A DNA stretch of 64,000 bases from Balaenoptera acutorostrata (GCF_949987535.1 NC_080064.1:39442282-39506281); one strand, 5' to 3'. Positions 11,801 to 22,910 are shown, counted from the first letter of the stretch. Notes: generated by a model not told the origin, from the letters alone. Translations and numbers: made by a program.

Positions 11801-12798
11801 CAATATGCAGGAGAAAAAGAAATACCATGACAGATTATTTTGCTTTTCAAAACACTGGAGACAATGAAAAGCTAGGCTTTTTCTTCTTTTTTTAAATTGA
11901 AGTATGTATATTTTATCAATTTACAATATTGTGTTAGTTTCAGGTGTACTTCTTTTTGGATAGAGTCTAAAATGGGTTTTACAATTTCAGACTTGTTCTT
12001 TGTAAAAAGTGGGTGGTGTATTAATTCCAAACCTCTTTTCTCAAGCACTGGAAAATTGGCATTTTCAGAACTGTGATTTGGACCATGATCATTTTTTAAA
12101 AATCTGTAACATGAATAGCAAATCATCTAGCTGAAGAGCCCCAGGTTTCTTTCATCTCTTCCATCACAGAGCACGTAGCTCCAGAGGTACAGGGTTTCCA
12201 CGACTCAATGCTTGCCTCTTCCTTCATGAATCTTGCGTCTCTGTACTGTGGTTTGCGGACTCTCAGTGCCCAGCCACTACTAGTGTCTCTTAAATTCACC
12301 CAGTCTTTCCCTGATTCCCTGAATCATCTTCCCCTGGACCTTTTTTTTATCATATAGTCATTTTTGGTTTTTTATCCATGGTCCCTTCCTGTAGAGGTGA
12401 GGTAATACAGAAGACTTAGTGTTTTAGAATCAGAACTAGGAAGATAAGCCACTTCCGTTCACTTTTACTTTTTATAATATTGGTAGCCTATCAAGAAGTT
12501 TGTTTTGTCCTAAAAGCACTAGTAAAATTGAAGCAACATGTTCATAATTTTATATTGAAGCAACACGTTCATAATTATTTACGGTTTTGTACTACTGTCT
12601 AAAGTAAAATAGATGAAACTAAGAAATTATAATGTGTTTTTTTAATTATCCATTTTGAAAATTCATGTAAAATTGACTTTTAACAGGAACTTAGCCATAT
12701 GGTGTTTTAACAATATTTGCCTTTTAAAATATTATTATTATCTTTTTCCTTTACAGGTTTTTGATGAAGTTGTGAAGATTTTTGAGAAAGAAGGCTAA
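5721..12798 (+). CDS. CMPK1: CMPK1, UMP-CMP kinase, partial (coding exons 2-6)
   Basis: Cytosolic/nuclear UMP-CMP kinase transfers phosphate from ATP to UMP, CMP and dCMP in pyrimidine nucleotide synthesis and in activation of cytidine analogues. Five exons (5721-5867, 9916-10068, 11323-11399, 11643-11739, 12757-12798) join in frame and encode 171 residues, which correspond to residues 26-196 of the usual 196-residue form. Every junction has AG acceptors and GT donors. Visible family features are the NMP-binding [10 protein letters not shown] segment (about 33-42), the DGFPRN motif (92-97) and the arginine-rich LID segment [13 protein letters not shown] (133-145). The P-loop glycine-rich segment is encoded by exon 1, which is not in this window, so the first coding exon lies more than 5.7 kb upstream of exon 2. 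From memory, only a few conservative differences separate this from the human protein. No frameshift or internal stop is seen. Confidence 0.97.
7133..7254 (-). mobile_element. Short CHR-related tRNA SINE nested in L2
   Basis: About 120 bp. A T-run tail at the left and a tRNA-like head ending CCAGGGAATTCC at the right. The 16-bp target duplication CCAGACCTATATTTCT is at 7117-7132 and, with one change, 7255-7270. Confidence 0.88.
7579..7951 (-). mobile_element. CHR-family SINE with probable 3' transduction, nested in L2
   Basis: Canonical reverse CHR SINE at about 7648-7951. To its left (the SINE 3' side) lie about 70 bases of unrelated sequence and then a T-run (7567-7583). The target duplication AGATCCTCTTTTTT brackets the whole block (from 7560 and from 7953), not the SINE alone. 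The L2 is continuous only if the 70 bases are removed with the SINE. Its left end blurs into the T-run. Confidence 0.8.
9209..9522 (+). mobile_element. CHR-family tRNA-derived SINE
   Basis: Head GGCTTCCCTGGTGGCGCAG, B box GGTTCGAGCCC, and an AATAAATTAATT/A-rich tail. Target duplication AAGCAGCA at 9201-9208 and 9523-9530. Confidence 0.9.
9916..10068 (+). CDS. CMPK1: CMPK1 coding exon 3
   Basis: 153 bp, 51 codons, residues 75-125, from EMDQTMAAN to FFDCNNE. The acceptor is AG at 9914-9915 and the donor GTAATG starts at 10069, both in phase 0. It contains the adenylate-kinase-family signature FLIDGFPRN, whose arginine (R96) contacts the nucleotide phosphate in the family. Confidence 0.96.
11323..11399 (+). 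CDS. CMPK1: CMPK1 coding exon 4
   Basis: 77 bp, residues 126-150 plus the first two bases of codon 151. It encodes [15 protein letters not shown] and the rest of the LID segment with its catalytic arginines. The acceptor AG is at 11321-11322 and the donor GTACTT starts at 11400. A second copy of the same 12-base acceptor tract lies 63 bp upstream (see findings). Confidence 0.96.
11643..11739 (+). CDS. CMPK1: CMPK1 coding exon 5
   Basis: 97 bp. It completes Arg151 and encodes residues 152-183 ([18 protein letters not shown] through KSVDE). The acceptor AG is at 11641-11642 and the donor GTGAGT at 11740-11745. The tail of the helical core is encoded here. Confidence 0.96.
11889..11951 (-). mobile_element. 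Short 5'-truncated L1 3' end
   Basis: Reverse complement of the artiodactyl/cetacean L1 3' terminus (ATTGAAGTAT...TTTACAATATTGTGTTAGTTTC). Short CTTCTTTTT repeats on both sides suggest a target duplication. Confidence 0.55.
12757..12798 (+). CDS. CMPK1: CMPK1 terminal coding exon (exon 6)
   Basis: Encodes the last 13 residues, [13 protein letters not shown], followed by TAA at 12796-12798. The acceptor is TTTACAG ending at 12756. From memory the human C-terminus reads VVQIFDKEG, so two conservative changes are present. The exon continues into a long 3' UTR. Confidence 0.95.
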   Translation, partial: VFDEVVKIFEKEG

Positions 12799-14930
12799 CT
12801 CTAAACCTGAAAGCATCCTTGAAATCATGCTTGAATATTGCTTTGATAGCTGCTATCACAACCCCTTTTTAAGGCAATTTTAATCTTTCATAATTACATC
12901 TCTGTTAATGGCTGGAAAGTATGTAGTAAGACAAATTAAATTTTTTATCTTCATTTCTTTTTTTTTTTTGTCACAGGAGTAGACTGAATTCGAGTCTAAC
13001 TTCATCTTAGCTATGGTGCTCACAAAACAAAGAAGGGTGTTAGCTAGTTCTTTATTTTTATTCAAAAAGAATATCCCTTTTATAGTTTGTGCCTTCTGTG
13101 AGCAAAGCTTTTTAGTATGTGTGTATATCCCTTTAGTAATTACAACATGTTTGGATTAGGGATTCCCCACGTCTTCTTTCTCTTGCAGGTTTTAAATTTC
13201 CAACCTGTTAAGTGAATTTATGGACCAAATTCTAAGGAACTTTTTGTGTAGTGAGTTCTTGGACAATGTGTTTGGTAAACAAACTCATGAAATGAATTCC
13301 TAGAAGTATTTTAATATTTATCAAATAGCTGACCATTTCCTATAGAAGGGTAAGAAAACTTAAGCTTTGTTTTACTACAATTTGTACAAAGTTGTTTGCA
13401 GGGCATAGTCTTTGCTTCCAGGGGTTGGGATGGGGGCACTGGGGGTTCAGAGCCTGGTGGAATTGTCAGCTTTATTCTGACATAAATCTGAGGGTAAGGG
13501 GCAAGGATCACATCAAATGACATGTGTTCCTTTTGCTCTATTATATAATGTTATTAATGATTGAACTGATCTTAACAAAATTCCTAGTAGTGGAACCTTG
13601 AAATGCATGTACTTAGTAGATTTATGGTAAAATGCTTTGGTTAGTGTTTTAGTAAGACTTCAAAGTTTTTTTTGTTTATTTTCTAGACTAAGCATAGGGT
13701 TAGTACAAAGCAGAAGAAATCTAATGGTTAAATTTCCCATTTGTATTTTATTTTCTTGAATACTTTTTTTTGTAGTTGTTTAAGAAGATTTAAAAATTGC
13801 ACTTTGGTCAGAAAAATAATAAATTTATCTTACAAATGTTTGATTCCCTTCCTGGCTACTTTTATTCAGTAAATTCTTTTCTTGGCATCATGTTGAAGTA
13901 TTAAAAGGTACAGAATTCTTAAAAAGATATAGAGTCCAAAGGAATTTTCTCTTAAATTCATTCTTCCTTTAAAAATCTCTGAAAAATTTGTTTTCTCCTT
14001 ATCTTTTTCTGCCATCACTAATGCAAAGTGGTATCCAAGGTTCTTAATGTGAGATTTATTAAAATTTTTCTCATTTTCAGCACTTATACTGTTTGGTATA
14101 CAGGGTTAAATTGGGCAAGGAATTTTGACTTTGTATAATCAGATTTTATATTTAAAGTCACTGGGAATAGTGAGGACAATTTATGGATGTTCTTATATTT
14201 TAATAGATTTATTTATTTCTATGTGTGTTATGAAATTCACTTATTAGTGATGAATTTTCAACATACTTGCCATAGAAAACAAAGTATCCATAAGTACTGT
14301 AACATATTAGCCACTAAAATCTGTGTTAAGATTATCTTGGTTTCTTGGAAGAGATTGTAATGAATTCTTATCTAGTGATTTAATCTAGCCAATACTGAGG
14401 GATTTTACTGGTAGTGGTAGTTCAATCAAACAGCTGTAGTATGAAGCAAGAGTAAAGACTACGATTTTGAGAACATTCCTACTCATATAAGTGAAGAAAT
14501 CCATTGGATGGGGATCTAAATATTTATATTTATATTGTGAAAGCAAACTTAAGGTTTTTAAGAAGACTGCTGAGACTAGGTGCTTTGCTTCCTTTCATCA
14601 AATATCTTTCTGTGGCATTTGAGAGCAAAAACCCAGAAACATAGTAATTGCTAAATTACAAGGCTTTCCTTTTTGTTTGCTTTTTAAGTAGAAAAACATG
14701 TTGGCAATATTGAGTTTAGGAGTTGATTGAGTTACATCTGACTTCACTAGTTTTGGTCATTTCATTTATTAAAGATACAGTCATCAATGAGTTTTTGACT
14801 TTAAAGACCCCAATGGAAGGCTTGCTGTTTTTAAAAAATTAACTAACATTATTTTTATTCAGTGATGTTGGATGTGTATGAATTATCAATATTTAGGGAG
14901 TAATCCCAATAAATTTTGTGCTATGGGCTT
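12799..14930 (+). other. CMPK1: CMPK1 3' UTR (extent inferred)
   Basis: About 2.1 kb of AT-rich, largely non-repeat sequence follows the stop codon. A canonical AATAAA at 14908-14913 would place the cleavage site near 14930, which agrees with my recollection that the human CMPK1 mRNA has a 3' UTR of about 2 kb. An earlier AATAAA at 13818-13823 could serve a shorter form. The start is certain; the end is inferred. Confidence 0.65.
14908..14913 (+). terminator. Candidate distal poly(A) signal of CMPK1
   Basis: Canonical AATAAA in AT-rich 3' UTR, followed within 30 bases by T/GT-rich sequence. A proximal alternative AATAAA lies at 13818-13823. Confidence 0.55.
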
Positions 14931-16785
14931 TACTGTTTGCTGGTTCAGATTTCTATTCTCTCAAGCATACTGAAGATCAAGAAGTATCATATTTAACATG
15001 TGGGTCCTCACAGGGCAAAAGCAGAGTTCAGGATCCAAGAGAATTTTCCGCTCTGTGTATGATGTTTATGCATCTTGAATTAAGCAGAAAGCATGACTTT
15101 ATCCTGTTCCTTAAAGAAGTAACCCAGATTGAGGCACAAGTAGCCCAATTCATTACTGGCCTGCAGCATTAATCACTTGTCTCTTTGTGGGGGAAATTGG
15201 CAGCAGGCAATGTGCATCAGGATGCGGGGTTTTTTGTGGCCTTGTAGCTTTGTCCATGTAATTTAAGTGGTTGCCTGACATTCCAGTGGTCCCTGGAGAT
15301 AATAGTGGTTGACAGTTTTGGCCAGACAAGGTCAGCATCTTTTCCCTGGAGGTTTGGTCCTTCATCTGCAAACATATACTAATTGCACAAGCCACAGTGC
15401 TACAAACACATACTCTGCCTTCCAAGAGTTTTCTATCTAAAACTAACACTCCGACGTGGACAGACCTTCAGATGTCTTCTGTTGGCTAACTTCAGTCATT
15501 TTTATATAGCTTATTGCAATTCTCCCTAGCCTTCCTGCATACTTCAGCTTAATTAAGTACTCCTTAATTCTAAGCAATTTTTTTTAAATGAAAGGAAGTT
15601 CATATATTGTGTACCAAAGGAAAAGGTAAAAATGGTCCTAATCACTTATCCCTTTACTTCTTCATCTCTGACTTCAGTGTAAGTACTCTCTTGGGTTCAA
15701 GTCTGCTTTCCTTTGAAGGGGTGTGGTTATTTTGATTGTGATGTTAATTCTGGACTTCAGCTAAATTCTGCAGGTCATCATCTTTCCTGTTCTGGGGAGA
15801 GCTGAAGGACTAAGTTGAATTTCTGGCTACCACCCTATGCCCTGTGTCAGCCATACCAGCTCCAGGCTATCACCAGGGCTCAGACTTCTATGGGATCTCT
15901 GCCATCCCATTCATTCTTCAAAGAGGCTTTTCTTTCATGACTTTGTCCTTCTAAGACTCAGGCATAAGAGAAGCGGGCTTAATTATTTTGTACTGTTTAG
16001 TGAGACGGGTAATAAATCAGCATTTCTCTAGGTGGTGAGGTTCTTGCAGCCACAGAAAATTGTTTTTTATTTTGTGATACATTTTGAAGTAACTTTATGC
16101 AACTTCTTAGCACTGGTGTTTGATGCCCTAACCAACCAGAGGAAAAGCATCTGCAGAGGTGGGTTACTACATCCCAACCCTAATGGTAGATAACCCTAAG
16201 AAATATTAAGAGCTGTCTTCTACACAGTGAAATCAAGCAGTTAAGCAGCATACTACTACAGAATAGCAGATGTATTCTTGTTTGGTTGAGTAACCACATT
16301 TAAAAGGGAATGTAAAATTTTTATAAAGCCATGTATGTGAACTTTGGGAACACACATATAGTTCCCTTTAGAAGGCTCCCTGGAAGAAATATGCTTTCGG
16401 TGGCAGCGTCTATGAAATTAAGGGGAAAAAATTGCTACAGTGGACTCAGGATGGACTTCCAAGAAAACTCCTGAATTGGATAAGTTTCCCTGCTAGTTGG
16501 TAAATACTTACAGCCCTTTGAGGACTGTGGGTGGAACTGGCTGTCTCACAGCCACCTGGCTCCAAGGACTTCCTGAGCCAGAGGGGAAAGATGTTGAATC
16601 GGTCCAGCAGTTAGTACTGAAAAGCACAAAGCTCTTGTACGTGGCTCACCCTAGATTGTTTATTAGTTTTATAAAGAAGCATTTTCATAAGTGGCTCCAA
16701 AGCAGCTGCCAGAACTTGGCCAGAGTACCTATGAGCATTGCAAGGCTGCATCAAAGTGGCTTTGTCAAAATGTAAACCTCTATTT

Positions 16786-17128
16786 TGTTTTTTTTTTTAA
16801 ATTCTATTATTTAGTTTTGGCTGCATCAGGTCTTAGTTGTGGCACGCGGAATCTTCTTTGAGGCATGCAGGGTCTTTTGTTGCGGTACGTGGGCTCTTCA
16901 TTGCAGTGCGCGGGCTTCTCTCTAGATGTGGCATGCGGGTTTTCTCCTAGTTGTGGCGCGCAGGCTCCAGGGCGCGTGGGCTCTGTAGTCTGTGGCACGC
17001 AGGCTCTCTAGTTGAGGCGCGCGAGCTCAGTAGTGTGGCACGTGGGCTTAGTTGCCCTGTGGCATGTGGGATCTTAGTCCCCTGCATTGTAAGGCAGATT
17101 CTTTACCACTGGACCACCAGGGAAGTCC
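16786..17128 (-). mobile_element. CHR-family SINE, B box region missing
   Basis: Reverse element with a T-run at the left, repeated GTGGGCTT/TTGTGGC body units, and the head CCACCAGGGAAGTCCC at the right. The stretch that normally carries the B-box complement (GGGCTCGAACC) is missing between GATCTTAG and TCCCCTGCATTG. Imperfect flanking repeat AACCTCTATTTT / AACCTCTTTT. Confidence 0.85.
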
Positions 17129-17327
17129 CAACCTCTTTTAAGTTATCAGGTAATGGGCGCAAAAGGCACAACTGTCATCCTATCCTCAACTGGGATGGTG
17201 GTCACGATGAACACATTATTTAAGGGGAAAAATGCTAAAGTTTCATGGCTAACTTTTAGATTGAGTCAATATTCCCACATCAAAATGACCAAGTTAAAAC
17301 AGCGGCATCAAAACCCCTCTGGTGTTG

Positions 17328-17436
17328 GAACTTCCCCAGCAGTCCAGCGGTTAAGAATCCGCGCTTCCACTGCAGGGGGTACAAGTTCGATCCCAGGTCT
17401 GGAAACTTAAGATTCCACATGCTGCGTGGTGGGCCC

Positions 17437-17468
<32 letters not shown>
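17328..17468 (+). mobile_element. Short CHR-related tRNA SINE
   Basis: Head GGAACTTCCCCAGCAGTCCA, B-box-like GTTCGATCCC, and a long A-tail of over 20 bases ending at about 17468. Confidence 0.85.
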
Positions 17469-18224
17469 GAACACCTAGTGTCAAATTCTGTGTCAGAATG
17501 TCTGTGTCATATCCAATATCAAACGTGACTGAGCAGAGACTGTATCTGTATTCCTTCCTCTATTTAGGGAAAGAAGGTAACTGCTGACTTGAGGCTACTG
17601 CTGGTGCTGTGTACTAATGGAAGATTCAGAAATTTAGGGGATGGGATGGGATGAGGGTAGGGAGAATAAAATCATTTGTATAGAGAAGCAAGAGCTGGTT
17701 GAGCCCAGTTCTACTTCATACATGATGGGTTTCAGGTGTTAGGTGATGTCCTTAACACCCTCTATCTTTATTTATCCTGTGGTTTGAGTAATTTCATGGA
17801 TATTTCTGAGTATAGGTTGTGTATTTGACTTAGGAAAGGAGCTATTTAATTTACAGTCATCAGCTAAATCATTGTTTTATATGACAATACACAGATTATG
17901 GCCAGTTGCTGAAATAATAGATGCATATAGGAGGCATTATTACAGTCTATAATCACATTCATGCAAGGATCTGCCATCTTAATTGAGCTAACTGGTCACA
18001 TTAGCAAGCCAGATTTCAGAGATGCTAACCCTTGTGACTGAGACCAGAGGGTTAGTTACAGGAGATGACAGTAGCACTAAAATGATGACATTACAAAAAA
18101 ACTGGTTGGCCATTCCTTCAAACTATGTTTGATGCAGGTTTGTGAGGAATACAACAGTATACAACCTTTGGTTTCTTAACTGTATTGTGTTTCTATAGAG
18201 TGCTTTTAATGCTGGCAAACTTTT

Positions 18225-18400
18225 TTACCTCTGATCTCATTTTGTTTTCCCAACAAGGTAGGCTGCGATGATTCTCTTACCGACCTGTTTCATGGATGAT
18301 TAAACTGAGGTCCAAGGAGCCCAAGTCAGTTGCCCCACAATCTTTACGGCTAGATAGTTGTGCGTCTGGAACCGGAGCCCAGACCTCTGGGCCTTACCAC
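18225..18400 (-). repeat. MIR SINE remnant
   Basis: Reverse MIR landmarks: ATCTCATTTTGTTTTCCCAA, then ACCTGTTTCATGGATGATTA and AACTGAGGTCCAAGG, then GGAGCCCAGACCTCTGG. Confidence 0.6.
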
Positions 18401-18685
18401 ATCTGCCTCCTGTCTTTCTAGTAGTCCATGCCTACCTGTAATTAAGCCCAGTTTTGAAGTGTGACCTCAAATACCCCACCAGACTTCCTCTGTCTCTAGC
18501 CCATTACCCACATTTATCTTCTCTGTTGCACATATGCATAATTTATGAAGTTTCTTTGTTTACTTCATGTTGATCTCTGCTAGATTATAAGTGCCAGGAA
18601 AGCAAAAATGTTGTCTGTCTTGTTCATCTCTGTTTCCCAGTATCTGCACATAGTAGTCACTCAATAAATATGCATTGTAGTTCTT
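18400..18685 (+). mobile_element. L2 LINE 3' end fragment
   Basis: L2-like tail: AGATTATAAGTGCCAGGAA, GTTGTCTGTCTTGTTCATC, and ATCTGCACATAGTAGTCACTC followed by AATAAAT. Confidence 0.65.
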
Positions 18686-18832
18686 GATCAATGGAGTCTT
18701 TGGGAAAGAAGTTTCTAAGAGGTCTTAGTTGTATATTTTTATTCTCTTACTGACCTGGCACAGAGTATATTCTTAATAGGTTTTATTATTAATACATTTT
18801 ATTGGCTATTGATGTAGCACGGAAGAAAGACT

Positions 18833-19050
18833 GAGGAACGTGATGAGAGTCTGTGCCTTCACATAAGAACTCAAATACTGAGAAGTTTACCTAAGCTTTT
18901 CTTTCTGCTTCCTGGGTCCCCTCCCCAGTGCCTGGGATAGGTACTCAAAGAAGTTTGCTGATGGTAATGCTCTTGGTGGTCAAGAGGTGCCTGGTTGGCA
19001 TTGGAGAAGAGGAGAAGTGTATTCCAGTAGAGGGAAACAGCACTAGCAAA
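18833..19050 (+). repeat. 217-bp local duplication, copy A
   Basis: Matches 20202-20417 in direct orientation with about eight substitutions and two small indels (about 96% identity by eye). It starts at GAGGAAC and ends at GCAAA. Sequences outside these limits do not match. Confidence 0.92.
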
Positions 19051-19317
19051 CCCCCCCAGATAGAAGCAGAGCTAGGCCTAGAACCCAGCTCCCATTCCTT
19101 AACACCAATATGCCTTTACCTCTGTCATTACTAACAAGGATTTGGGAAGGCAAAGTAATATCTTGTGATGCTTCAGAACCAGTACTTTTTAATGGATTTC
19201 ATTCAGTGTGCTGAGCTTTTAGTCAACGTCTTTTAAACCATTTTTTAAAAACCAATGCCTCAGGCTCCACCTCAGAAATTCTGATTAATTTTAAAGGCTC
19301 CCCAGGTGAATCTAAAC

Positions 19318-19490
19318 CAGTGGTTCTCAGACTTTCAAGCGTATGAGAATCATTTGGAGGGCTTCTTAAACCCAGATTGCTGGGCCCACACCCAGAGTTT
19401 CTGGTTCAGTAGATCTGGGGTATGGTCCAAGAATTTGCATTCCTTTTAAAGTTCCAGGTGATGCTGATGTTGATACTTTGAGAAACACTG
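19318..19490. mobile_element. MER5A-type hAT DNA transposon
   Basis: Non-autonomous hAT element with terminal inverted repeats CAGTGGTTCTC and GAGAAACACTG. The internal body (GAGAATCATTTGGAGGGCTT, CCCAGATTGCTGGGCCC) is MER5A-like. The flanks ATCTAAAC and TACTAAAC are an imperfect 8-bp target duplication. Confidence 0.75.
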
Positions 19491-20201
19491 TACTAAACAG
19501 AGTGGCCAGACGCAGTACTGGAAACTCCCAGCCTTGAATCTTTACGGGCAAGGGACTACATGTTCTTGGTCTTTGTTTCCACGATGCCTAGCATAGTGTA
19601 GGTACTCAGTACATGATGAATTGACAAATTGATAACAACCTTAATGGAAGCTCACAGCTCAAGCAGTTGCCTAGCCTGCCATCCCTGAAGCTCATGGGTT
19701 GAGGCAGGAGAAGTACTTCGAGAAGGTCACAAGTGTTCCCCCACTAAGGAAGTTGTCAAATGGCCTCCAGCTTGACATAGGAGAGCTGCCTTCATCTCTC
19801 TTAGTAGCTGCCACTGTCTTGAAAGGTAAGACGAGCCCAGGGGGCCACTGTCACTTTCTCTAGACTTCTGAAGAAAGATGGAGTAGCTGTGTTCAGTGTG
19901 GGCTTGAGGGCAGAGCAAGGGCAGCAGAAGCAACATAAGGAAGACCTTTGAAAGTCAGAGCTGACCAACAGTGAACTATCTGCTTGAGGCCTTGATGAGC
20001 TCCCCATCACTGGAGGAAGCAGAGCCTAGGGCTCTACTCAGCGGGATGCTTTAGTGTCTTCTAGCCCAGCAATTCTTTCTTTCACAGACCATCCTGTTCA
20101 AGTTGTAGTCTCAGTCTGAAGTCCACCTGGCAGCCCAGCCACATTCTCTGGTCCCTCCTGAAACCCAGGACACAGAACAGCTCTCTGTCCATAGTAGCAG
20201 G

Positions 20202-20417
20202 GAGGAACATGATGAGAGTCTGTGCCTTCATATAAGAACTCAAATACTGAGAAGTTTCCCTAAGCTTTTCTTTCTGCTTCCCAGGTCCCCCTCCCCAGTG
20301 CCTGGGATAGGTACTCAAAGAAGTTTGCTGATGGTAATGCTGTTGGTGGTCAAGAGGTGCCTGGTTGGCATTGGAGAAGAGAAGTGTATTCCAGGAGAGG
20401 GAAACAGCACTGGCAAA
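20202..20417 (+). repeat. 217-bp local duplication, copy B
   Basis: Direct repeat of 18833-19050, 1.37 kb downstream. Differences include a 3-base deletion in the GAGAAGAG run and one added C near 20290. Confidence 0.92.
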
Positions 20418-20834
20418 AGGATGGCAGTGAGAATGTGTGCGGCATGGGGGAGACCATGTTCCAAACAATGGGAGATGGGAGTCTGCAAAGATAAGGTGGA
20501 GAAATACAATGGACAAACCTTAAAGACAAGTAAAAGAATGTGGATTTGTCCTGTGTCTGTTTAGCTGGGTCTAGACCAGAACGCTGGGTAACTGCTAGGC
20601 TGGATGAGCCAGTGTGACAGTCTTCTCAGATTTTGGAAGCTGCACTTTTCCTTCTCTCACCCCTCCTCTTTATTTTTCTCTTTCTCCTCCTCACTGTAAG
20701 CTGTCCCTTGAGTTCTATTCTGAACTCTTAATGGTTTTTCCATCTCACTAGGGACAGTGTGCAAACCGTCCTTGGCTTGGCCTGGTTGGGGCTGGGCCCG
20801 GGGCCGGCTCAGGCGAGCCGGGGAGAGGAGGCGG

Positions 20835-20960
20835 CTCCCAGCAATAAGCAACCCACAGAATTGTGTCTGTTATTTATGAAAAAGTTTCTGGGTTTTCGGC
20901 TAATTGCAAAAATACATAATGGATGCTTTTCGCATCTGCTAGTTATTCTGGAACAGGCCT
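20835..20960. promoter_or_regulatory. Candidate conserved non-coding block
   Basis: Non-repeat, AT-rich 120 bp with homeodomain-like GCTAATTGCAAA and CAATAAGCAA motifs, directly beside GC-rich sequence. The role is inferred from composition only; no conservation data were available. Confidence 0.25.
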
Positions 20961-21054
20961 GCATCCAAGAGCAAACTTTAAACAAACAATAAGATTATGG
21001 AGCTTAACTATTTCAATGTGTGACAGAAAAGAAAGCCAAGGCCCCAAAAGTTGC

Positions 21055-21345
21055 ATTAATACACATGCACTCAGACACAAGCAAGGGGACGACAGATACA
21101 CATACATACAAATATACAGATTCACATCCTGGTACCAGCGCACACAAATGCGTGCTTGGGTACTAGCCCCTAGTACATACGTGGACGTACAACTCGAACA
21201 CATGTGCCCAGTCACAGGCACCAGTGCACATACTCAGACACGTAGACAAATGCACATGCATGCACTCATGTCCATGTATACCCCTACACAGTTGGGCAGC
21301 ACAGGCACACAGACACAAAAGCACACAGACACACAACCCCGGACA
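21055..21345. repeat. Degenerate CA-rich repeat
   Basis: Interrupted ACAC/CACACAGACAC-rich stretch of about 290 bases. It is open in several frames only because of its low complexity. Confidence 0.7.
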
Positions 21346-21463
21346 CCAGTGCAACAAGTGGTCCTCCTAGGTGGGTGAGTGGGTCTTCCCAGTCCAGAGG
21401 TAAGTAAAGTACTCAGCTGGGCACTGGCTGTGCCTGGGAGGTATCGGGTGTAGTTATTCAGTG

Positions 21464-21482
21464 TGGCCACCAAGGGGCGCCC
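21464..21482 (+). promoter_or_regulatory. CTCF-like motif
   Basis: TGGCCACCAAGGGGCGCCC resembles the CTCF core CCASYAGRKGGCRS with few departures. It lies in unique sequence between CMPK1 and FOXE3. Confidence 0.5.
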
Positions 21483-22604
21483 AGGATCCATACTGCATCC
21501 ACTTTTTTGCTGGTTCTGTCAGCCCATCAGTTGTTTCTGTACCCACAAGCCTGCATCTTCCTGTTCCGGATCCCTGAACAGAGCTGAGAGGCTCCTTGCT
21601 CCCAGCTCCAACCTTCTAGGACCCACTGTATTCATTCTCACCTTGTCCCTGTCTCAAACCACTGAAACAAGCACAGGTCTCCATCCCTCCTCCCTCCCAG
21701 CTGAACATATACTTCAGAGCCCCCTGCTCAGTCCTCAGACTGCTCTTTGGAGAAGTGGATCTGTCAGGTCTTGATCATAATGTAGCCTCTACCAAAGCTT
21801 CTCTCCCAGGAGCAGCTGTGAAAATCCCACCTACTTTTCAAAGTCTACTTCAGCATCTCCCTGTGCAGGACTGCCAGAGTTAACAATGCATGTTAAAATA
21901 ATTGAATGGATGAGTTAATGTCCAGCTCAACACCTGACTCTGCCTCGTCCACTGACCCCAGCTGGAGAGGTCTGTCACCCTCTAGCACCTGCCTCCCGGC
22001 TTTTTATGTGCTTTTATGAAACAAATCCCAGCTTTAATACACAGCAAAGCAGAAGTCAACCCCTTTCAGCATCCCTGACAGGTAGCTACCCTAGTAACAG
22101 AGAACTCACCCCTCCCTGAGCAGCCCTCCTCACTGGGTCTAGAAAGTTCCTCTGTGTTCCTTCTCCATAAACATTCTCAGAGCTCCTTCTTCATGACAGG
22201 GGCTGTGGCAGGCTGCGAACAGACAAGATCTCTGCCCTTCAACAAATTAGTCCAGTGAGGGCGTTTAACCAGTACAGCATGAAGCATGCAATAGTACAGT
22301 AAGTACAAAGTGCAGGGTAGGGTGTGATGAACTTTCCAGAGGAGTGAGGTGGGGAGTCGGAGACATTTACAGAGGGAGTGAGAGCTGAACTGAGACTCAC
22401 AATGAATAAGAACAATCATTATAGTTCTGTATACTGAATGTTTACTGTGTTTGTGGCTGCTCATCCTCAGAGGTGAAATTCTAATTCTAACCCATGTCTG
22501 CCTATCTGCAGTCTGAGAGCTTAGCCACTAGGCTAAAACACCTCTTATGACATAAATAAAGTAAGAGTTTGGGGGCAGCAGGGAGGGGAAGGGCATGCCA
22601 GGTG

Positions 22605-22910
22605 TTTTAGTTTTCTATTGCTGCCTAACAAATCATCACAAACTTGGGGACTTTAAAGAACACCCACTTGTTACCTCAGTTTTGTACGTCAGAAGTTGGG
22701 GTTCTCTGCTCACAGTATCACAAAGCTGAAATCAAGGTATCATCTGGAGGCTCAGGAAAGAATCCACTTCCAAGCTTCCACACTGTTGGCTGAAGTCAAT
22801 TCCTTGCAGTTGTAGGACTGAGATTCCTGTTTCCTTGGTGACTGTTGGTCATGGGGCACTCTTGGCACTAGAGGCTGTGCTCAGATCCTTTCCATGTGTC
22901 CCCTCCATTT
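22605..22910 (+). mobile_element. MaLR-type LTR remnant (family uncertain)
   Basis: Begins TTTTCTATTGCTGCCTAACAA with ATCACAAACTTGGGGACTTT and TCTGGAGGCTCAGG, phrases typical of old ERVL-MaLR LTRs. The subfamily is not determined. Confidence 0.5.

Larger units (their letters stand above)
10069..12756 (+). other. CMPK1 introns 3-5 (exons excluded)
   Basis: Three short introns: 10069-11322, 11400-11642 and 11740-12756. They are AT-rich and mostly without recognised repeats, apart from a small L1 3'-end fragment at about 11889-11951 in intron 5. Canonical GT-AG ends are visible at all three. Confidence 0.85.

Noticed and set aside
20082..20516. 144-residue minus-strand frame
   Set aside because: Overlaps the 217-bp duplication. 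The matching sequence in copy A is interrupted, and no domain or splice signals were found.
20923..21378. 151-residue open frame with many Thr/His/Gln
   Set aside because: Translation of a degenerate CA repeat.
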